Origin: Rhodoferax sp. U2-2l
GTDB taxonomy: Bacteria > Pseudomonadota > Gammaproteobacteria > Burkholderiales > Burkholderiaceae_C
Length of the DNA stretch: 64,000 nt
Direction: 5' to 3'
NCBI RefSeq assembly: GCF_020594515.1
Contig: NZ_JAJCTH010000004.1
Location: 1-64,000 of the forward strand
Part shown: piece by piece, positions 10,525 through 19,556 of the stretch
Position numbering within the stretch: position 1 is the stretch's first letter
Layout of the letters: every line of letters starts with the position of its first letter
Made by a program: the position numbers and the translations under genes
The notes under the pieces: model-generated
Told to the model about the DNA's origin: nothing
Databases searched by the model: none
Seen by the model: only the letters and a program-made list of their open reading frames with translations

Positions 10525-12750
10525 GTGAACCAACCAACCCTGCGCCCCAACGACCTCTTCAACGAAGAAGACTCCAACACCTCCAGCAACCCGCACATTG
10601 ATGCGGTGGTCAGGGCCCGGCTGAGCCGTCGCAGCATGTTGCTCAGTGGTGTGGGTGCTGCCGGTGGTGCCCTGTTGGGTGGTCTGGGTTTGAGCGGCTG
10701 CGCCACCTCGGCCACCGCAGGTGCCGGTGCCGCCAGTGCCATGGGCCTGTCTGCGCCCCTGAGCACCCTGGGTTTTGCCGCTGTGGGCAAAAGCCTGATG
10801 GATACCGTGACCGTGGCCGACGGCTACCAGACCCAGGTGCTCTATGCGCTGGGCGACCCGCTCACCGCCAGCACACCCGCTTACAAGAACGACGGCACCG
10901 ACACCGACTTTGACAAACGCGCCGGTGACCACCATGACGGCATGGAATGGTTTGGCCTGGATGCCAATGGCAAGCCTTCTGCCTCCAGCACCCAACGCGC
11001 GTTGTTGGCCATCAACCATGAGGCCACCACCGACGAAAAACTCAGCTCCTTCTTCCTGCACGCCAACGGCGGCACCTCCAAGCTGCCGCGTCCGGCCAGC
11101 GAGGTGGACAAAGAGTTGGCCATCCACGGTGTCTCGGTGGTGGAAATCGAAGCCAAGGGCAACCAGTGGGCGTACAAGGCGGGCTCCCCGTTTAACCGCC
11201 GCGTCACCACCATGACCGAAGTCCTGGTCCACGGCCCGGCCAAGGGCAGTGGCCATCTGGTTACCAAGTTCAGCCCGGACGGCACCCGCGCGCGCGGCAC
11301 GCTCAACAACTGCGGCACCGGCAAAACGCCCTGGAACACCTTTGTGTCGGGTGAAGAAAACTGGTCTGGTTACTTTTATCGTGATGCCAAGGACGACGAC
11401 CGCCGTGGCAAGAAAAACCCGCAAGTGTTGGGTCTGGACCGTTATGGCCGCAAAGCCGGCGCTGCCAGCCGCCATGGCTGGGAGAGCGCGGGCGCGGGCG
11501 ACAGCTATGTGCGCTGGAACAACGGCGCACTGGCGTCTGACGCCAAAAGCGACTACCGCAACGAGATGAACACCTTTGGTTATGTGGTGGAAATGGACGC
11601 CTACAACCCCCAATTGGCGGTGCGCAAGCGTACCGGCTTGGGCCGTTTTGCCCATGAAAGTGTGAGTTTTGCCAAACCCGTCCCCGGCCAGCCGATCGTG
11701 GCCTACATGGGTGACGACTCGCGCGGTGAATACATGTACAAGTTTGTATCAACCGCCAAATGGGATGCCGCCGACGCCCACAGCGCCAACCCGCTGGACG
11801 TGGGTGACAAATACCTGGACAAAGGCACCTTGTACGCGGCCAGTTTCAAGGCAGACGGCACCGGCCAATGGCTGGAGCTGTCGATGGCCAACCCGATTGT
11901 GGCGGCCAACCCTGACTTTGCCTTCAAGTCCGATGCTGACATTGCCATCTTCACCCGCCTGGCCGCCGATGCAGTCAACGCCACCAAGATGGATCGCCCG
12001 GAATGGGGTGGTGTGAACCCACGCACCGGTGACTTCTACATGACGCTGACCAACAACAGCAACCGCACGGTGGACGGTGAGATGGGTGTGGACGCGGCCA
12101 ACCCGCGCACCTACACCGACCTCAAAGCGGGCAAAGAGCAAAAAGGCAATGTCAACGGCCACATCATCCGCGTGGCGCAAGCCAACCCGGCGGACACCCA
12201 ATTCACCTGGGACATCTACCTGTTTGCCTCGGAAGCCGACGCCGACAAGACCCGTGTCAACCTGTCGAACCTGACCGATGACAACGAACTGTCGGCACCC
12301 GATGGCCTGGTGTTCAGCCCGTCCACCGGTGTGTGCTGGATCCAGACCGACGACGGCGCGATGACCGACAAAACCAACTGCATGTTGCTGGCGGCCATTC
12401 CCGGCAAGGTCGGTGACGGCAGCAGCAAAACGCTGACCTACAAACGCGAGGACGGCAGCGAAAAACAGGTCAGCACCCCGATGGGCAAGGCGCAGTCGGC
12501 TGACATTCTCAAACGTTTTCTGGTGGGCCCGGTCAACTGCGAGATCACCGGTCTGTGTGAGTCACCCGACGGTCGTGCGATGTTCATCAACATCCAGCAC
12601 CCCGGTGAACTCACCCCGATGGCCGACATTGGCAACCCTGCCAAGTACACCAGCCACTGGCCTGCCAACGCAGGCTACGGCGCCGGTCAGCGCCCCCGCT
12701 CCGCCACCATCGTCATCACCAAAAAAGACGGTGGTGTGATCGGTAGCTGA
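10525..12750 (+). CDS. phoX: PhoX-family alkaline phosphatase (DUF839), Tat-exported
   Basis: Periplasmic Ca/Fe-dependent phosphomonoesterase that releases phosphate from organic esters. From the GTG at 10525 it has 741 residues. The N-terminus carries a twin-arginine signal SRRSMLL at 34-40, followed by an Ala/Gly-rich helix and a Cys at 59 in LSGCAT that could be a lipobox. The body has PhoX family features (NHEATT, SGEENWSGYF, RFAHES, PDGLVFSPSTG). An in-frame ATG at 10471 falls inside the PHO-box-like site, so it is unlikely to be used. The acyltransferase gene starts 14 bases downstream, which implies one operon under phosphate control. Confidence 0.9.
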   Translation: MNQPTLRPNDLFNEEDSNTSSNPHIDAVVRARLSRRSMLLSGVGAAGGALLGGLGLSGCATSATAGAGAASAMGLSAPLSTLGFAAVGKSLMDTVTVADGYQTQVLYALGDPLTASTPAYKNDGTDTDFDKRAGDHHDGMEWFGLDANGKPSASSTQRALLAINHEATTDEKLSSFFLHANGGTSKLPRPASEVDKELAIHGVSVVEIEAKGNQWAYKAGSPFNRRVTTMTEVLVHGPAKGSGHLVTKFSPDGTRARGTLNNCGTGKTPWNTFVSGEENWSGYFYRDAKDDDRRGKKNPQVLGLDRYGRKAGAASRHGWESAGAGDSYVRWNNGALASDAKSDYRNEMNTFGYVVEMDAYNPQLAVRKRTGLGRFAHESVSFAKPVPGQPIVAYMGDDSRGEYMYKFVSTAKWDAADAHSANPLDVGDKYLDKGTLYAASFKADGTGQWLELSMANPIVAANPDFAFKSDADIAIFTRLAADAVNATKMDRPEWGGVNPRTGDFYMTLTNNSNRTVDGEMGVDAANPRTYTDLKAGKEQKGNVNGHIIRVAQANPADTQFTWDIYLFASEADADKTRVNLSNLTDDNELSAPDGLVFSPSTGVCWIQTDDGAMTDKTNCMLLAAIPGKVGDGSSKTLTYKREDGSEKQVSTPMGKAQSADILKRFLVGPVNCEITGLCESPDGRAMFINIQHPGELTPMADIGNPAKYTSHWPANAGYGAGQRPRSATIVITKKDGGVIGS

Positions 12751-12764
12751 GGCGAGCGGCCTCC

Positions 12765-13514
12765 ATGCTGATGCGCCAGCAGCTGTTGGCCAGCTGGCGC
12801 CTGCTGCGGCTGGGCGGCCACCTGATCGGTGGTCTGGCCACGCTGCGCTGGCGCTTTCCGGGCTGGTCCGCCGCCCGGCAACAAGAGGAAATTCAGGCCT
12901 GGGCCCTTGCTGCGCTTGGGCTTTTAGCTATTGATTTAAAAGTATCTGGCGCGCCGCCCGCAACAGGCCCGGCACTGCGGGTGTCCAACCATGTGTCGTG
13001 GCTGGACATTCTGGTGCTGCAGGCCACCAGCCCGAGCCGCTTTGTCGCCAAGGCCGAGGTGCGCCAGTGGCCGCTGATGGGGCGGCTGGCGGCCAAGGCT
13101 GGCACACTGTTCATCAGCCGCGAGTCACCCCGTGACGCACTGCGTGTGGTGCACCAGATGGCCGAGCATCTCCAAGCCGGTGAGGTGTTGACCATCTTCC
13201 CGGAGGGCACCACCAGCAACGGGCAGCAGGTGCTGCCGTTTCACGCGAATTTGTTCCAGGCGGCGGTGTCTGCCAAGGCGCCAGTGCAGGCGCTGGCGCT
13301 GCAGTTTGTGGAGCGTGCCAGTGGCCAGGTCAGCCTGGCACCCATCTACGTTGACGAAGACACGCTGTTGCAGTCGATGTGGCGCACGGTGCGCCATCCG
13401 GGTTTGCAGGCAGAGGTGCGGCTGGGTCCGGTGCAGTCACCTTTGGGGCGGGACCGCAGGGCGCTCGCCCAGGACACCCGCGCCGCTGTGGACAGCCTGC
13501 GTTGTTTGGTGTGA
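12765..13514 (+). CDS. olsA: Lysophospholipid acyltransferase family protein, probable OlsA
   Basis: Membrane-bound O-acyltransferase of the PlsC fold, 249 residues. It has NHVSWLD (HX4D catalytic motif, His76/Asp81) and FPEGTTSNG near 145-153. The family includes 1-acylglycerol-3-phosphate acyltransferase (PlsC) and OlsA, which acylates lyso-ornithine lipid. I favour OlsA because the convergent next gene is an OlsB-type N-acyltransferase, and because the gene follows phoX by 14 bases, behind a PHO-box-like site. Ornithine lipids are known phosphate-free membrane substitutes. Sequence alone cannot exclude PlsC activity. A short AT-rich patch near codon 55 is the only compositional oddity. Confidence 0.78.
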   Translation: MLMRQQLLASWRLLRLGGHLIGGLATLRWRFPGWSAARQQEEIQAWALAALGLLAIDLKVSGAPPATGPALRVSNHVSWLDILVLQATSPSRFVAKAEVRQWPLMGRLAAKAGTLFISRESPRDALRVVHQMAEHLQAGEVLTIFPEGTTSNGQQVLPFHANLFQAAVSAKAPVQALALQFVERASGQVSLAPIYVDEDTLLQSMWRTVRHPGLQAEVRLGPVQSPLGRDRRALAQDTRAAVDSLRCLV

Positions 13515-13572
13515 GCTGAGCGCGCACCAGCGGCGAGGGGCGCCTGAACGCGGCGCCCCGTCAACCAGAGAC

Positions 13573-14418
13573 TCAGTTACCCAGAAAGTGTTTGCGGTAA
13601 CGCGCAGGCAGGTCGTGGATGCGCATCAACATCGGCAAGTCGGCGGTGTTGAAGTCCGGGTCCCAGGCCGGGGCACCCAGCACCTTGGCGCCCAGGCGCA
13701 AGTAACCTTTGATCAGCGCCGGTGGCTCCACCTGCAGGCTGGCATCGAGCTGCTCCACTGGCAGGGGAAGGCGCGGGCGCACATGGAACTCGATGGGTGC
13801 CATGTGGGTGGCCTGGAGCTGGCGCCAGATGCTGGCCGCCACATCACCACTGACCACACCGTTGTGCAACATCGGGATGCTGGCGCAACCGACCATGGTG
13901 TCGAGCTGGTTGCGCACCATGAACTCGGCCAGCGCGCCCCACAGTGCCATGATCACACCGCCGTGGCGGTGCTCCGGGTGCACACAGCTGCGGCCCAGCT
14001 CGACCATGCGTTCGCGCAAGCTGCGCAGGCGCACCAGGTCAAACTCGGTGTCGCTGTAGGTGCTGCCAATGCGTTTGGCCTGCGCCGGGGTGAGCACGCG
14101 GTAGGTGCCAATCACCTCTTGCGTGGCCTCGTCGCGCACCAACAGGTGTTCGCAATACGGGTCAAAAATGTCCACGTCGTGGCCGGGCACGGTGGTGCTC
14201 AGGCGGGCACCCATTTCCTCGGCAAATACGCGGTACCTCAGGCGCTGCGCCTGGCGGACTTCATCCGTGTGGCGCGCCCACGATACCTGCAGACCGCCGC
14301 GCTCAGGGCTTGCCACGACGCGCGACGCGTCAGGCTGACAAAGCTCAGGTCGATGAAGTGACCCCCTGGGCAACGAGACCGGGGAAAAAGCAAATGTGGG
14401 GTTGGGTAGTTCTCTCAT
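13573..14418 (-). CDS. olsB: Hemolysin/OlsB-type GNAT N-acyltransferase
   Basis: 281 residues of the acetyltransferase-5 (OlsB, autoinducer synthase-like) family. Supporting segments are RLRYRVFAEEMGA, DPYCEHLLV, GTYRVL, ELGRSCVHPEHR and GCASIPMLHNGV. OlsB joins a 3-hydroxyacyl chain from acyl carrier protein to the alpha-amino group of ornithine, giving lyso-ornithine lipid. The ATG at 14418 has AAGGAG seven bases before it; the ATG at 14424 is too close to that site. Upstream codons in the same frame are not protein-like. The gene faces phoX-olsA tail to tail and has PHO-type tandem units in its promoter region. Confidence 0.8.
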   Translation of the reverse strand: MRELPNPTFAFSPVSLPRGSLHRPELCQPDASRVVASPERGGLQVSWARHTDEVRQAQRLRYRVFAEEMGARLSTTVPGHDVDIFDPYCEHLLVRDEATQEVIGTYRVLTPAQAKRIGSTYSDTEFDLVRLRSLRERMVELGRSCVHPEHRHGGVIMALWGALAEFMVRNQLDTMVGCASIPMLHNGVVSGDVAASIWRQLQATHMAPIEFHVRPRLPLPVEQLDASLQVEPPALIKGYLRLGAKVLGAPAWDPDFNTADLPMLMRIHDLPARYRKHFLGN

Positions 14419-14455
14419 GGTCATGCTCCTTGGTTTGCCATGGATGGTGCGGGTG

Positions 14456-14499
14456 CGGGGTGACGCTTTGATGGCGATTTGATGACATCGCCGTGACAG
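14456..14499 (-). promoter_or_regulatory. Tandem PHO-box-type repeats upstream of olsB
   Basis: Read on the minus strand, four consecutive 11-base units occur: CTGTCACGGCG, ATGTCATCAAA, TCGCCATCAAA and GCGTCACCCCG. The first two match the PHO heptamer at 6/7 each in exact 11-base register; the third and fourth are weaker. The block ends 37 bases before the olsB start and lies about 100 bases from the divergent sigma factor gene. Confidence 0.72.
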
Positions 14500-14600
14500 G
14501 GCAGCCCAGCCATCTGCTGACCAGGCTGGCCCTGCTGCCAACGCGCCGCCAGCGCCTCCCGTATAGTGCGGCCCGTTGTTGACAACCCGAAGAAAGCCCG

Positions 14601-15170
14601 TTGAACACCTCCCACGCCACCGATACACCGCCGCGCTTTGACTGCGTGGTGAAGGCCTGGCGTGCCCATGAGGCCGAGTTGCTCGCCTACCTGTCACGCC
14701 AGTTGCAGGACCACAGCCTCGCGCAGGACGTGCTGCAAGAGGTGTTTCTGAAATCCATGCGTGCTGGCCAGGGCTTTTGCCGTCTGGACAACCCGCGCGC
14801 CTGGCTGTTCCAAGTGGCCCGCACCACGCTGGTGGACCACACCCGCTTAGCCAAACCCTGGGTGGACTTGCCCGACGACTTGGTGGCACCGGTGGCCGAG
14901 CCGCGCCCGGCGGTCGACGCGCTGAATGCCTGCTTGGGCCGAAACCTGGCACGTCTGGACGAGGCTGATCGCGCCGTCATTGAGGCCTGCGACCTGCACA
15001 GCCAGACGGTGCGTGACTTTGCACAAACCCACGGCTTGAGCCTGAGCGCTGCCAAGTCCCGCCTGCTGCGCGCTCGCCAGCGCCTGCGCCAGCACTTGGT
15101 CGCGCACTGCGGCGTGCAGTTTGACGAGCACGGGCAAGTGTGCTGCCACGTTGCCATGGAGGCCACATGA
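14601..15170 (+). CDS. ECF sigma factor, SigZ-like
   Basis: 189-residue RNA polymerase sigma-70 family protein with region 2 (DVLQEVFLKSM, NPRAWLFQVARTTLVDHTR) and region 4 (AVIEACDLHSQTVRDFAQ, LSLSAAKSRLLRARQRL). The C-terminal stretch CGVQFDEHGQVCCHV resembles the Cys-containing tail of SigZ-type factors and could sense metal or redox state. It starts at TTG 14601; no in-frame ATG fits the region 2 start. Its stop overlaps the start of the cation exporter gene by four bases (ATGA), so the two are translationally coupled. No anti-sigma gene is nearby. Confidence 0.85.
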   Translation: MNTSHATDTPPRFDCVVKAWRAHEAELLAYLSRQLQDHSLAQDVLQEVFLKSMRAGQGFCRLDNPRAWLFQVARTTLVDHTRLAKPWVDLPDDLVAPVAEPRPAVDALNACLGRNLARLDEADRAVIEACDLHSQTVRDFAQTHGLSLSAAKSRLLRARQRLRQHLVAHCGVQFDEHGQVCCHVAMEAT

Positions 15171-16123
15171 GTACCCACCACGATCATGATCATGGCCACA
15201 GCCATAGCCACGACCACCACCACGGACACAGCCATGCGCCGGCCAACTTCAACCGCGCTTTTGCGATTGGCATCGGGCTCAACACGGTGTTTGTGGGCAT
15301 CGAGGCGTTTTACGGCTGGCAGATCGACTCGCTGGCGCTACTGGCCGATGCCGGGCACAACCTGAGCGACGTGGCCGGGTTACTGCTGGCCTGGGGCGGC
15401 GCGCTGGCGGGCAAGCGCCGACCGGATGCGCGGCACACCTACGGCTTCAAACGCGCCTCCATCCTGGCGGCCTTCATCAACGCAATGTTGCTGCTGCTGG
15501 CCATGGGCTCGCTGAGCTGGGAGGCGCTGCAGCGTCTGCAGTCCCCCGAACCCACCCAGGGCTGGACCATGATGGCGGTGGCGGGTGTCGGCATCGTCAT
15601 CAACACCGCCACGGCGCTGCTGTTCATGCGCGGCAGCCAGGACGACATCAACATCCGAGGCGCGTTTTTGCACATGGCCGCCGACGCGCTGGTGTCGCTG
15701 GGCGTGGTGCTGGGCGGCGCGCTGTACCTGTGGCAGGGCTGGGCCTGGATCGACCCGGTGATGAGCCTGCTGATTGCGCTGGTGATTGTGCTGGGCACCT
15801 GGAGCTTGCTGCGCCAGTCGGTGCACCTGCTGTTTGACGGCGTGCCCGACTCGGTGGACGTGGCCGCGGTGCGCCAGCGGCTGCTGGGCCTGGGGGGCGT
15901 GGCCGAGGTGCATGACCTGCATGTGTGGGCCATGGGCACCTCCGACATTGCGCTGACGGCGCACCTGGTGCTGACCGACCCGGCAGCCGACAGCGGCGCG
16001 CTGCTGCACCTGGCGGAACATGAATTGCATGAACACTTCGAGATCCGCCACGTCACGCTGCAACTGGAGTCACCCGGCTACGCGCTGAACTGTGCGCTGC
16101 GCGAGGGCGCGGCCTGCCAGTAA
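15167..16123 (+). CDS. Cation diffusion facilitator, Zn/Co/Cd efflux type (CzcD/ZitB-like)
   Basis: Proton-coupled inner-membrane exporter of divalent metals, 318 residues with six predicted helices. The first 24 residues are extremely His/Asp-rich and probably bind metal. The transport site is formed by DAGHNLSD at 61-68 in helix 2 and HMAADALVSLG in helix 5, the HxxxD pairs of the ZnT class. The C-terminal cytoplasmic domain contains VHDLHVWAMG. Translation is coupled to the upstream sigma factor gene, suggesting that the factor controls or senses metal efflux. Confidence 0.93.
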   Translation: MSTHHDHDHGHSHSHDHHHGHSHAPANFNRAFAIGIGLNTVFVGIEAFYGWQIDSLALLADAGHNLSDVAGLLLAWGGALAGKRRPDARHTYGFKRASILAAFINAMLLLLAMGSLSWEALQRLQSPEPTQGWTMMAVAGVGIVINTATALLFMRGSQDDINIRGAFLHMAADALVSLGVVLGGALYLWQGWAWIDPVMSLLIALVIVLGTWSLLRQSVHLLFDGVPDSVDVAAVRQRLLGLGGVAEVHDLHVWAMGTSDIALTAHLVLTDPAADSGALLHLAEHELHEHFEIRHVTLQLESPGYALNCALREGAACQ

Positions 16124-16201
16124 GTTCAAGGCGCTGACGGGATGGCAGTCATTGTCCAAGGCGGGCCTTTCCCGTGGCGGTCATGGCGGACGCAAGGCGC
16201 C

Positions 16202-16268
16202 TGCCCCGGGCTCGATCCGGGGCAACCCATGAACACTGGAGGCATCGATCCCGGGCCAAGCCCGGGAT
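16202..16268. repeat. Pair of GC-rich palindromes (dispersed-repeat-like)
   Basis: Two perfect hairpins lie 23 bases apart: tgccccgg/ccggggca (16202-16209 and 16217-16224) and atcccggg/cccgggat (16248-16255 and 16261-16268). They lie between the CDF exporter and permease genes. No T-run follows either, so they are not ordinary terminators. The second resembles short intergenic palindromes that recur in many proteobacterial genomes. Confidence 0.6.
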
Positions 16269-16348
16269 GACCGTTAACTGCACCCGGTATTTTGAGGGCA
16301 CCTAGCCCCAGGCTGAATCCTTTTGGGCATTGGCGCGTCTTCACGGGT

Positions 16349-17395
16349 ATGACCGCCCTCACAAACTCACTTGCCACCCTGCCCAAGCGCCAGCCGCTGG
16401 CTTTTCTGATCTTCGCCGCCGCGCTCTGGCTGGGCCTGTACCAGCTGTTGCTGCCGCTGTCTGAAGCGGCCGTGGCCGCGCTGCCGGTGGCGCGCGACAG
16501 CCACCTGGGCGGCGCGTTGCAATTCTTCATTTACGACACGCCCAAGGTGCTGATGCTGCTGACCGGCGTGGTGTTTGTCATGGGCATGGTCAACAGCTAC
16601 TTCACCCCCGAGCGCACCCGCGCGCTGCTGGCCGGGCGCAGTGAAGGTGTGGCCAACGTGATGGCCGCCAGTTTGGGCATCGTCACGCCGTTTTGCAGCT
16701 GCTCGGCGGTGCCACTGTTCATTGGTTTTGTGCAGGCGGGTGTGCCGTTGGGCGTGACGTTTTCGTTCCTGATCTCGGCACCCATGGTCAACGAGGTGGC
16801 GCTTACCCTGCTGTTTGGCCTGTTTGGTTGGCAAGTGGCGCTGCTGTACCTGGGCCTGGGTTTGAGCGTGGCGATTGTGGCGGGCTGGACCATTGGCCGC
16901 TTGAAGATGGAAGCGCATCTGGAAGACTGGGTGCGCGACATGCCCAAAACCTCGGCGCAGTTTGAGGACGGCGGCATGACGCTGGCGGATCGTCTGGACG
17001 GCGGGTTTGCCGCCGTGCGCCAGATTGTCGGCAAGGTCTGGCCCTACATCCTGGCCGGTATCGCCATTGGCGCGGGCATCCACGGCTATGTGCCGCAGGA
17101 TTTCATGGCCAGTTTCATGGGCAAGGACGCCTGGTGGAGCGTGCCGCTGGCGGTGCTGATGGGTGTGCCGATGTACACCAACGCGGCGGGCATCATCCCC
17201 ATCGTGCAGGCACTGCTGGCCAAGGGCGCAGCACTGGGCACGGTGCTGGCGTTCATGATGAGTGTGATCGCGCTCTCGTTGCCCGAGATGATCATCCTGC
17301 GCAAGGTGCTGAAACTGCGGCTGATCGCCACCTTTGTCGGCGTGGTGGCCAGCGGCATCCTGATCGTGGGTTTTGTGTTCAATGCGGTGCTCTGA
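16349..17395 (+). CDS. YraQ/ArsP-type permease (DUF318)
   Basis: 348-residue membrane protein with eight or more helices. It has the family's hallmark FCSCSAVPLFIGF in the first half, ISAPMVNEVALT, and the repeated MGVPMYTNAAGIIP in the second half, which suggests two related halves. Members export organoarsenicals (ArsP) or have unknown substrates. A thioredoxin-like gene follows 35 bases later, a pairing seen for this permease class. The start at 16349 was chosen over 16292 because the extra N-terminus is not hydrophobic or family-like. Confidence 0.85.
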   Translation: MTALTNSLATLPKRQPLAFLIFAAALWLGLYQLLLPLSEAAVAALPVARDSHLGGALQFFIYDTPKVLMLLTGVVFVMGMVNSYFTPERTRALLAGRSEGVANVMAASLGIVTPFCSCSAVPLFIGFVQAGVPLGVTFSFLISAPMVNEVALTLLFGLFGWQVALLYLGLGLSVAIVAGWTIGRLKMEAHLEDWVRDMPKTSAQFEDGGMTLADRLDGGFAAVRQIVGKVWPYILAGIAIGAGIHGYVPQDFMASFMGKDAWWSVPLAVLMGVPMYTNAAGIIPIVQALLAKGAALGTVLAFMMSVIALSLPEMIILRKVLKLRLIATFVGVVASGILIVGFVFNAVL

Positions 17396-17430
17396 ATCGC
17401 TGATTTCTCCCATTCTTGAAAGGAAAAACC

Positions 17431-17664
17431 ATGGACATCCAAGTACTCGGCACCGGCTGTGCCAACTGCAAAGCCACCCTTGCCCTGATCGATGAGGTGG
17501 CCCAAGCCAAAGGCGTGGCCATCACACTCGGCAAGGTCGAGGACATCAAGCAGATCATCGGTTACGGTGTGATGAGCACCCCCGGCGTGGTGATTGACGG
17601 CAAAGTGGTGCACGCCGGTGGTGTGCCCAGTCGCGACAAGGTGATGCGCTGGTTGGCGTCCTGA
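17431..17664 (+). CDS. Small thioredoxin-like redox-active disulfide protein
   Basis: 77 residues with a thioredoxin-fold beta-alpha-beta core and the active-site pair GTGCANCK (CxxC) at 8-15, then a cis-Pro segment STPGVVIDG. This fits the 'redox-active disulfide protein 2' family. The ATG at 17431 is preceded by AAAGGA. Being co-directional with the permease suggests it supplies electrons to, or removes a thiol adduct from, the permease substrate. Partner proteins are not shown by sequence. Confidence 0.88.
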   Translation: MDIQVLGTGCANCKATLALIDEVAQAKGVAITLGKVEDIKQIIGYGVMSTPGVVIDGKVVHAGGVPSRDKVMRWLAS

Positions 17665-17705
17665 GCCTCGGCTGGCCTGGCTGGGACGTGTGATCTGGCG
17701 GCTGT

Positions 17706-19322
17706 CTAGGCCAGGGCCGGGCGGCGCGGGCCGCTGAGCGCCAGGCTGCCCGCCACAGGTTCCCGCAGCGGGTCGGCATCGCCCAGTTTGAAGGCGCCCA
17801 CCATTTGCACCAGGTCCATGGCCTGGGTTTTGAGGCTGCTGGCCGCTGCGGCCATTTGCTCGACCAAGGCCGCGTTCTGCTGGGTGGCTTGGTCCATGTG
17901 GGTGACCGCTTCGCCGACCTGGGCCACCCCCAAAGACTGTTCGGTGCTGGCGGCACTGATCTCACCCATGATGTCGGTCACCCGTTTGATGCTGTTGACC
18001 ACCTCGGTCATGGTTTCCCCAGCCTGGTCCACCAGAACGCTGCCTTGACCGACGCGTTCCACACTGGCGTTGATCAGTTGCTTGATTTCCTTGGCCGCCT
18101 CGGCACTGCGCCCGGCCAGGGATCGCACCTCGGAGGCCACCACGGCAAAACCCCGACCTTGCTCCCCGGCACGGGCCGCTTCCACCGCCGCGTTGAGCGC
18201 CAGGATGTTGGTCTGGAACGCAATGCCGTCAATGACGCTGATGATGTCGGCAATTTTGTGGGACGACTCGTTGATGCCTTTCATGGTCTGCACCACCTGG
18301 CCGACCACGTCGCCACCTTGTTGCGCCACCGCAGACGCACTCATGGCCAGCTGGTTGGCGGTGCGCGCCGATTCGGCATTCTGTTTGACGGTGGCGCCCA
18401 GTTCTTCCATGCTGGCCGAGGTCTGTTCCAGGGCGCTGGCTTGTTGTTCGGTGCGGGCCGACAGGTCGTGGTTGGCTTCGGCAATCTGGGAACTGGCTGT
18501 GGCCACACCTTCGGAGCCGCTGCGGACGTGACTGACCACCTTGACCAGATTGGCCTGCATCAAGGCCAGGGCATCAAGCAGCTCACCCACCTCATCACGG
18601 CTGGCGTGCAGGATGCGGGCGGTGAGGTCGCCACTGGCTGTGGTCTGGGCAAACGCCACCGCTTCACCGATGGGGCGGGTGACGGAGCGGGTGATCACCA
18701 CCGCCAACACACCCGCCAGCAGCAGCGCAGCCAAGGTGGCGACCGCAATGACGATGGACGTGGTGCGATTGGCCTGGGTGGCGGCTTGGATGTCCGCTTT
18801 GGACATGTCCACCTGCAGCGCCATCAGCTTCTCCAGGGGTCCAAAAAATTGGGGCGCCAGCGGACTGACTTTTGATTTGTAGATGGTGAGGGCATCCTCG
18901 AGTTTCCCCTCAGCCAGGGCCTGTTTGGCCGGGTTCAGCCCGTCGTTGCGAAAGGCGGCCATGGCAGGTTCAACCTCGGCGACCAAGACCTTTTCTTGCG
19001 GGGACAGGTTGGTGGCGAGAAAGGCTTTCCAGTCCTGGTCCATGAGGTCGAAATTCTTGTCCATCTCGGACACACGTTTGACAATGTTGGCAGGCTCCGG
19101 GTTCAACAACATGTCCATCACCAGGGTGCGGTTGCGGATGGCCAGGTATTGCACCGCGCTCATGTTGTTCATGGGAACAAGACTGTCGTTGTACATGTCG
19201 ACCGTTCCGTCGAACGTCTTGCCAATACCCGCCCACCCTGCATAGGCAATACCCAGAAGAAGAAGCACCAGGGTCAGGAAGGCGCCGGAAAGACGGGCAC
19301 CGATTTTGAAATTGTTAAGCAT
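17706..19322 (-). CDS. Methyl-accepting chemotaxis protein
   Basis: 538-residue transmembrane chemoreceptor. Membrane helices lie near residues 10-30 and 190-212 and flank a four-helix-bundle type periplasmic sensor. A HAMP domain follows to about 265, then a long cytoplasmic coiled-coil signalling domain. Its tip, [19 protein letters not shown] and the segment after it, is nearly invariant in the family and binds CheA/CheW. There is no C-terminal NWETF-type CheR tether. No che genes are adjacent, so it is an orphan receptor here. Ligand is unknown. Confidence 0.93.
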   Translation of the reverse strand: MLNNFKIGARLSGAFLTLVLLLLGIAYAGWAGIGKTFDGTVDMYNDSLVPMNNMSAVQYLAIRNRTLVMDMLLNPEPANIVKRVSEMDKNFDLMDQDWKAFLATNLSPQEKVLVAEVEPAMAAFRNDGLNPAKQALAEGKLEDALTIYKSKVSPLAPQFFGPLEKLMALQVDMSKADIQAATQANRTTSIVIAVATLAALLLAGVLAVVITRSVTRPIGEAVAFAQTTASGDLTARILHASRDEVGELLDALALMQANLVKVVSHVRSGSEGVATASSQIAEANHDLSARTEQQASALEQTSASMEELGATVKQNAESARTANQLAMSASAVAQQGGDVVGQVVQTMKGINESSHKIADIISVIDGIAFQTNILALNAAVEAARAGEQGRGFAVVASEVRSLAGRSAEAAKEIKQLINASVERVGQGSVLVDQAGETMTEVVNSIKRVTDIMGEISAASTEQSLGVAQVGEAVTHMDQATQQNAALVEQMAAAASSLKTQAMDLVQMVGAFKLGDADPLREPVAGSLALSGPRRPALA

Positions 19323-19556
19323 GATGGTTTTCTCTCAAGACATAGAGCCACAGGTGACCAGGTGCAGCACGTGCGCGTCTTGCGGGCAGTCGGCCAGGCC
19401 GGGCGGCACAGTCTGCCATCACCTGAAGCCGCGGATATTACAGGCAGGTTCAATATGGCACATCTGGATGCCCATGGGCGTCGGTAGAACGAAGGCGGCA
19501 TGCGGCCGACTTGGTGGTGACACGGCATCGTCACGCCACAAACGTAAACTCCTGGT

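Noticed and set aside
13573-14952. 459-residue form of the OlsB-like protein
   Set aside because: The additional N-terminus is Arg/Pro/Gly-rich and is antisense to the sigma factor gene; AAGGAG before 14418 marks the real start.
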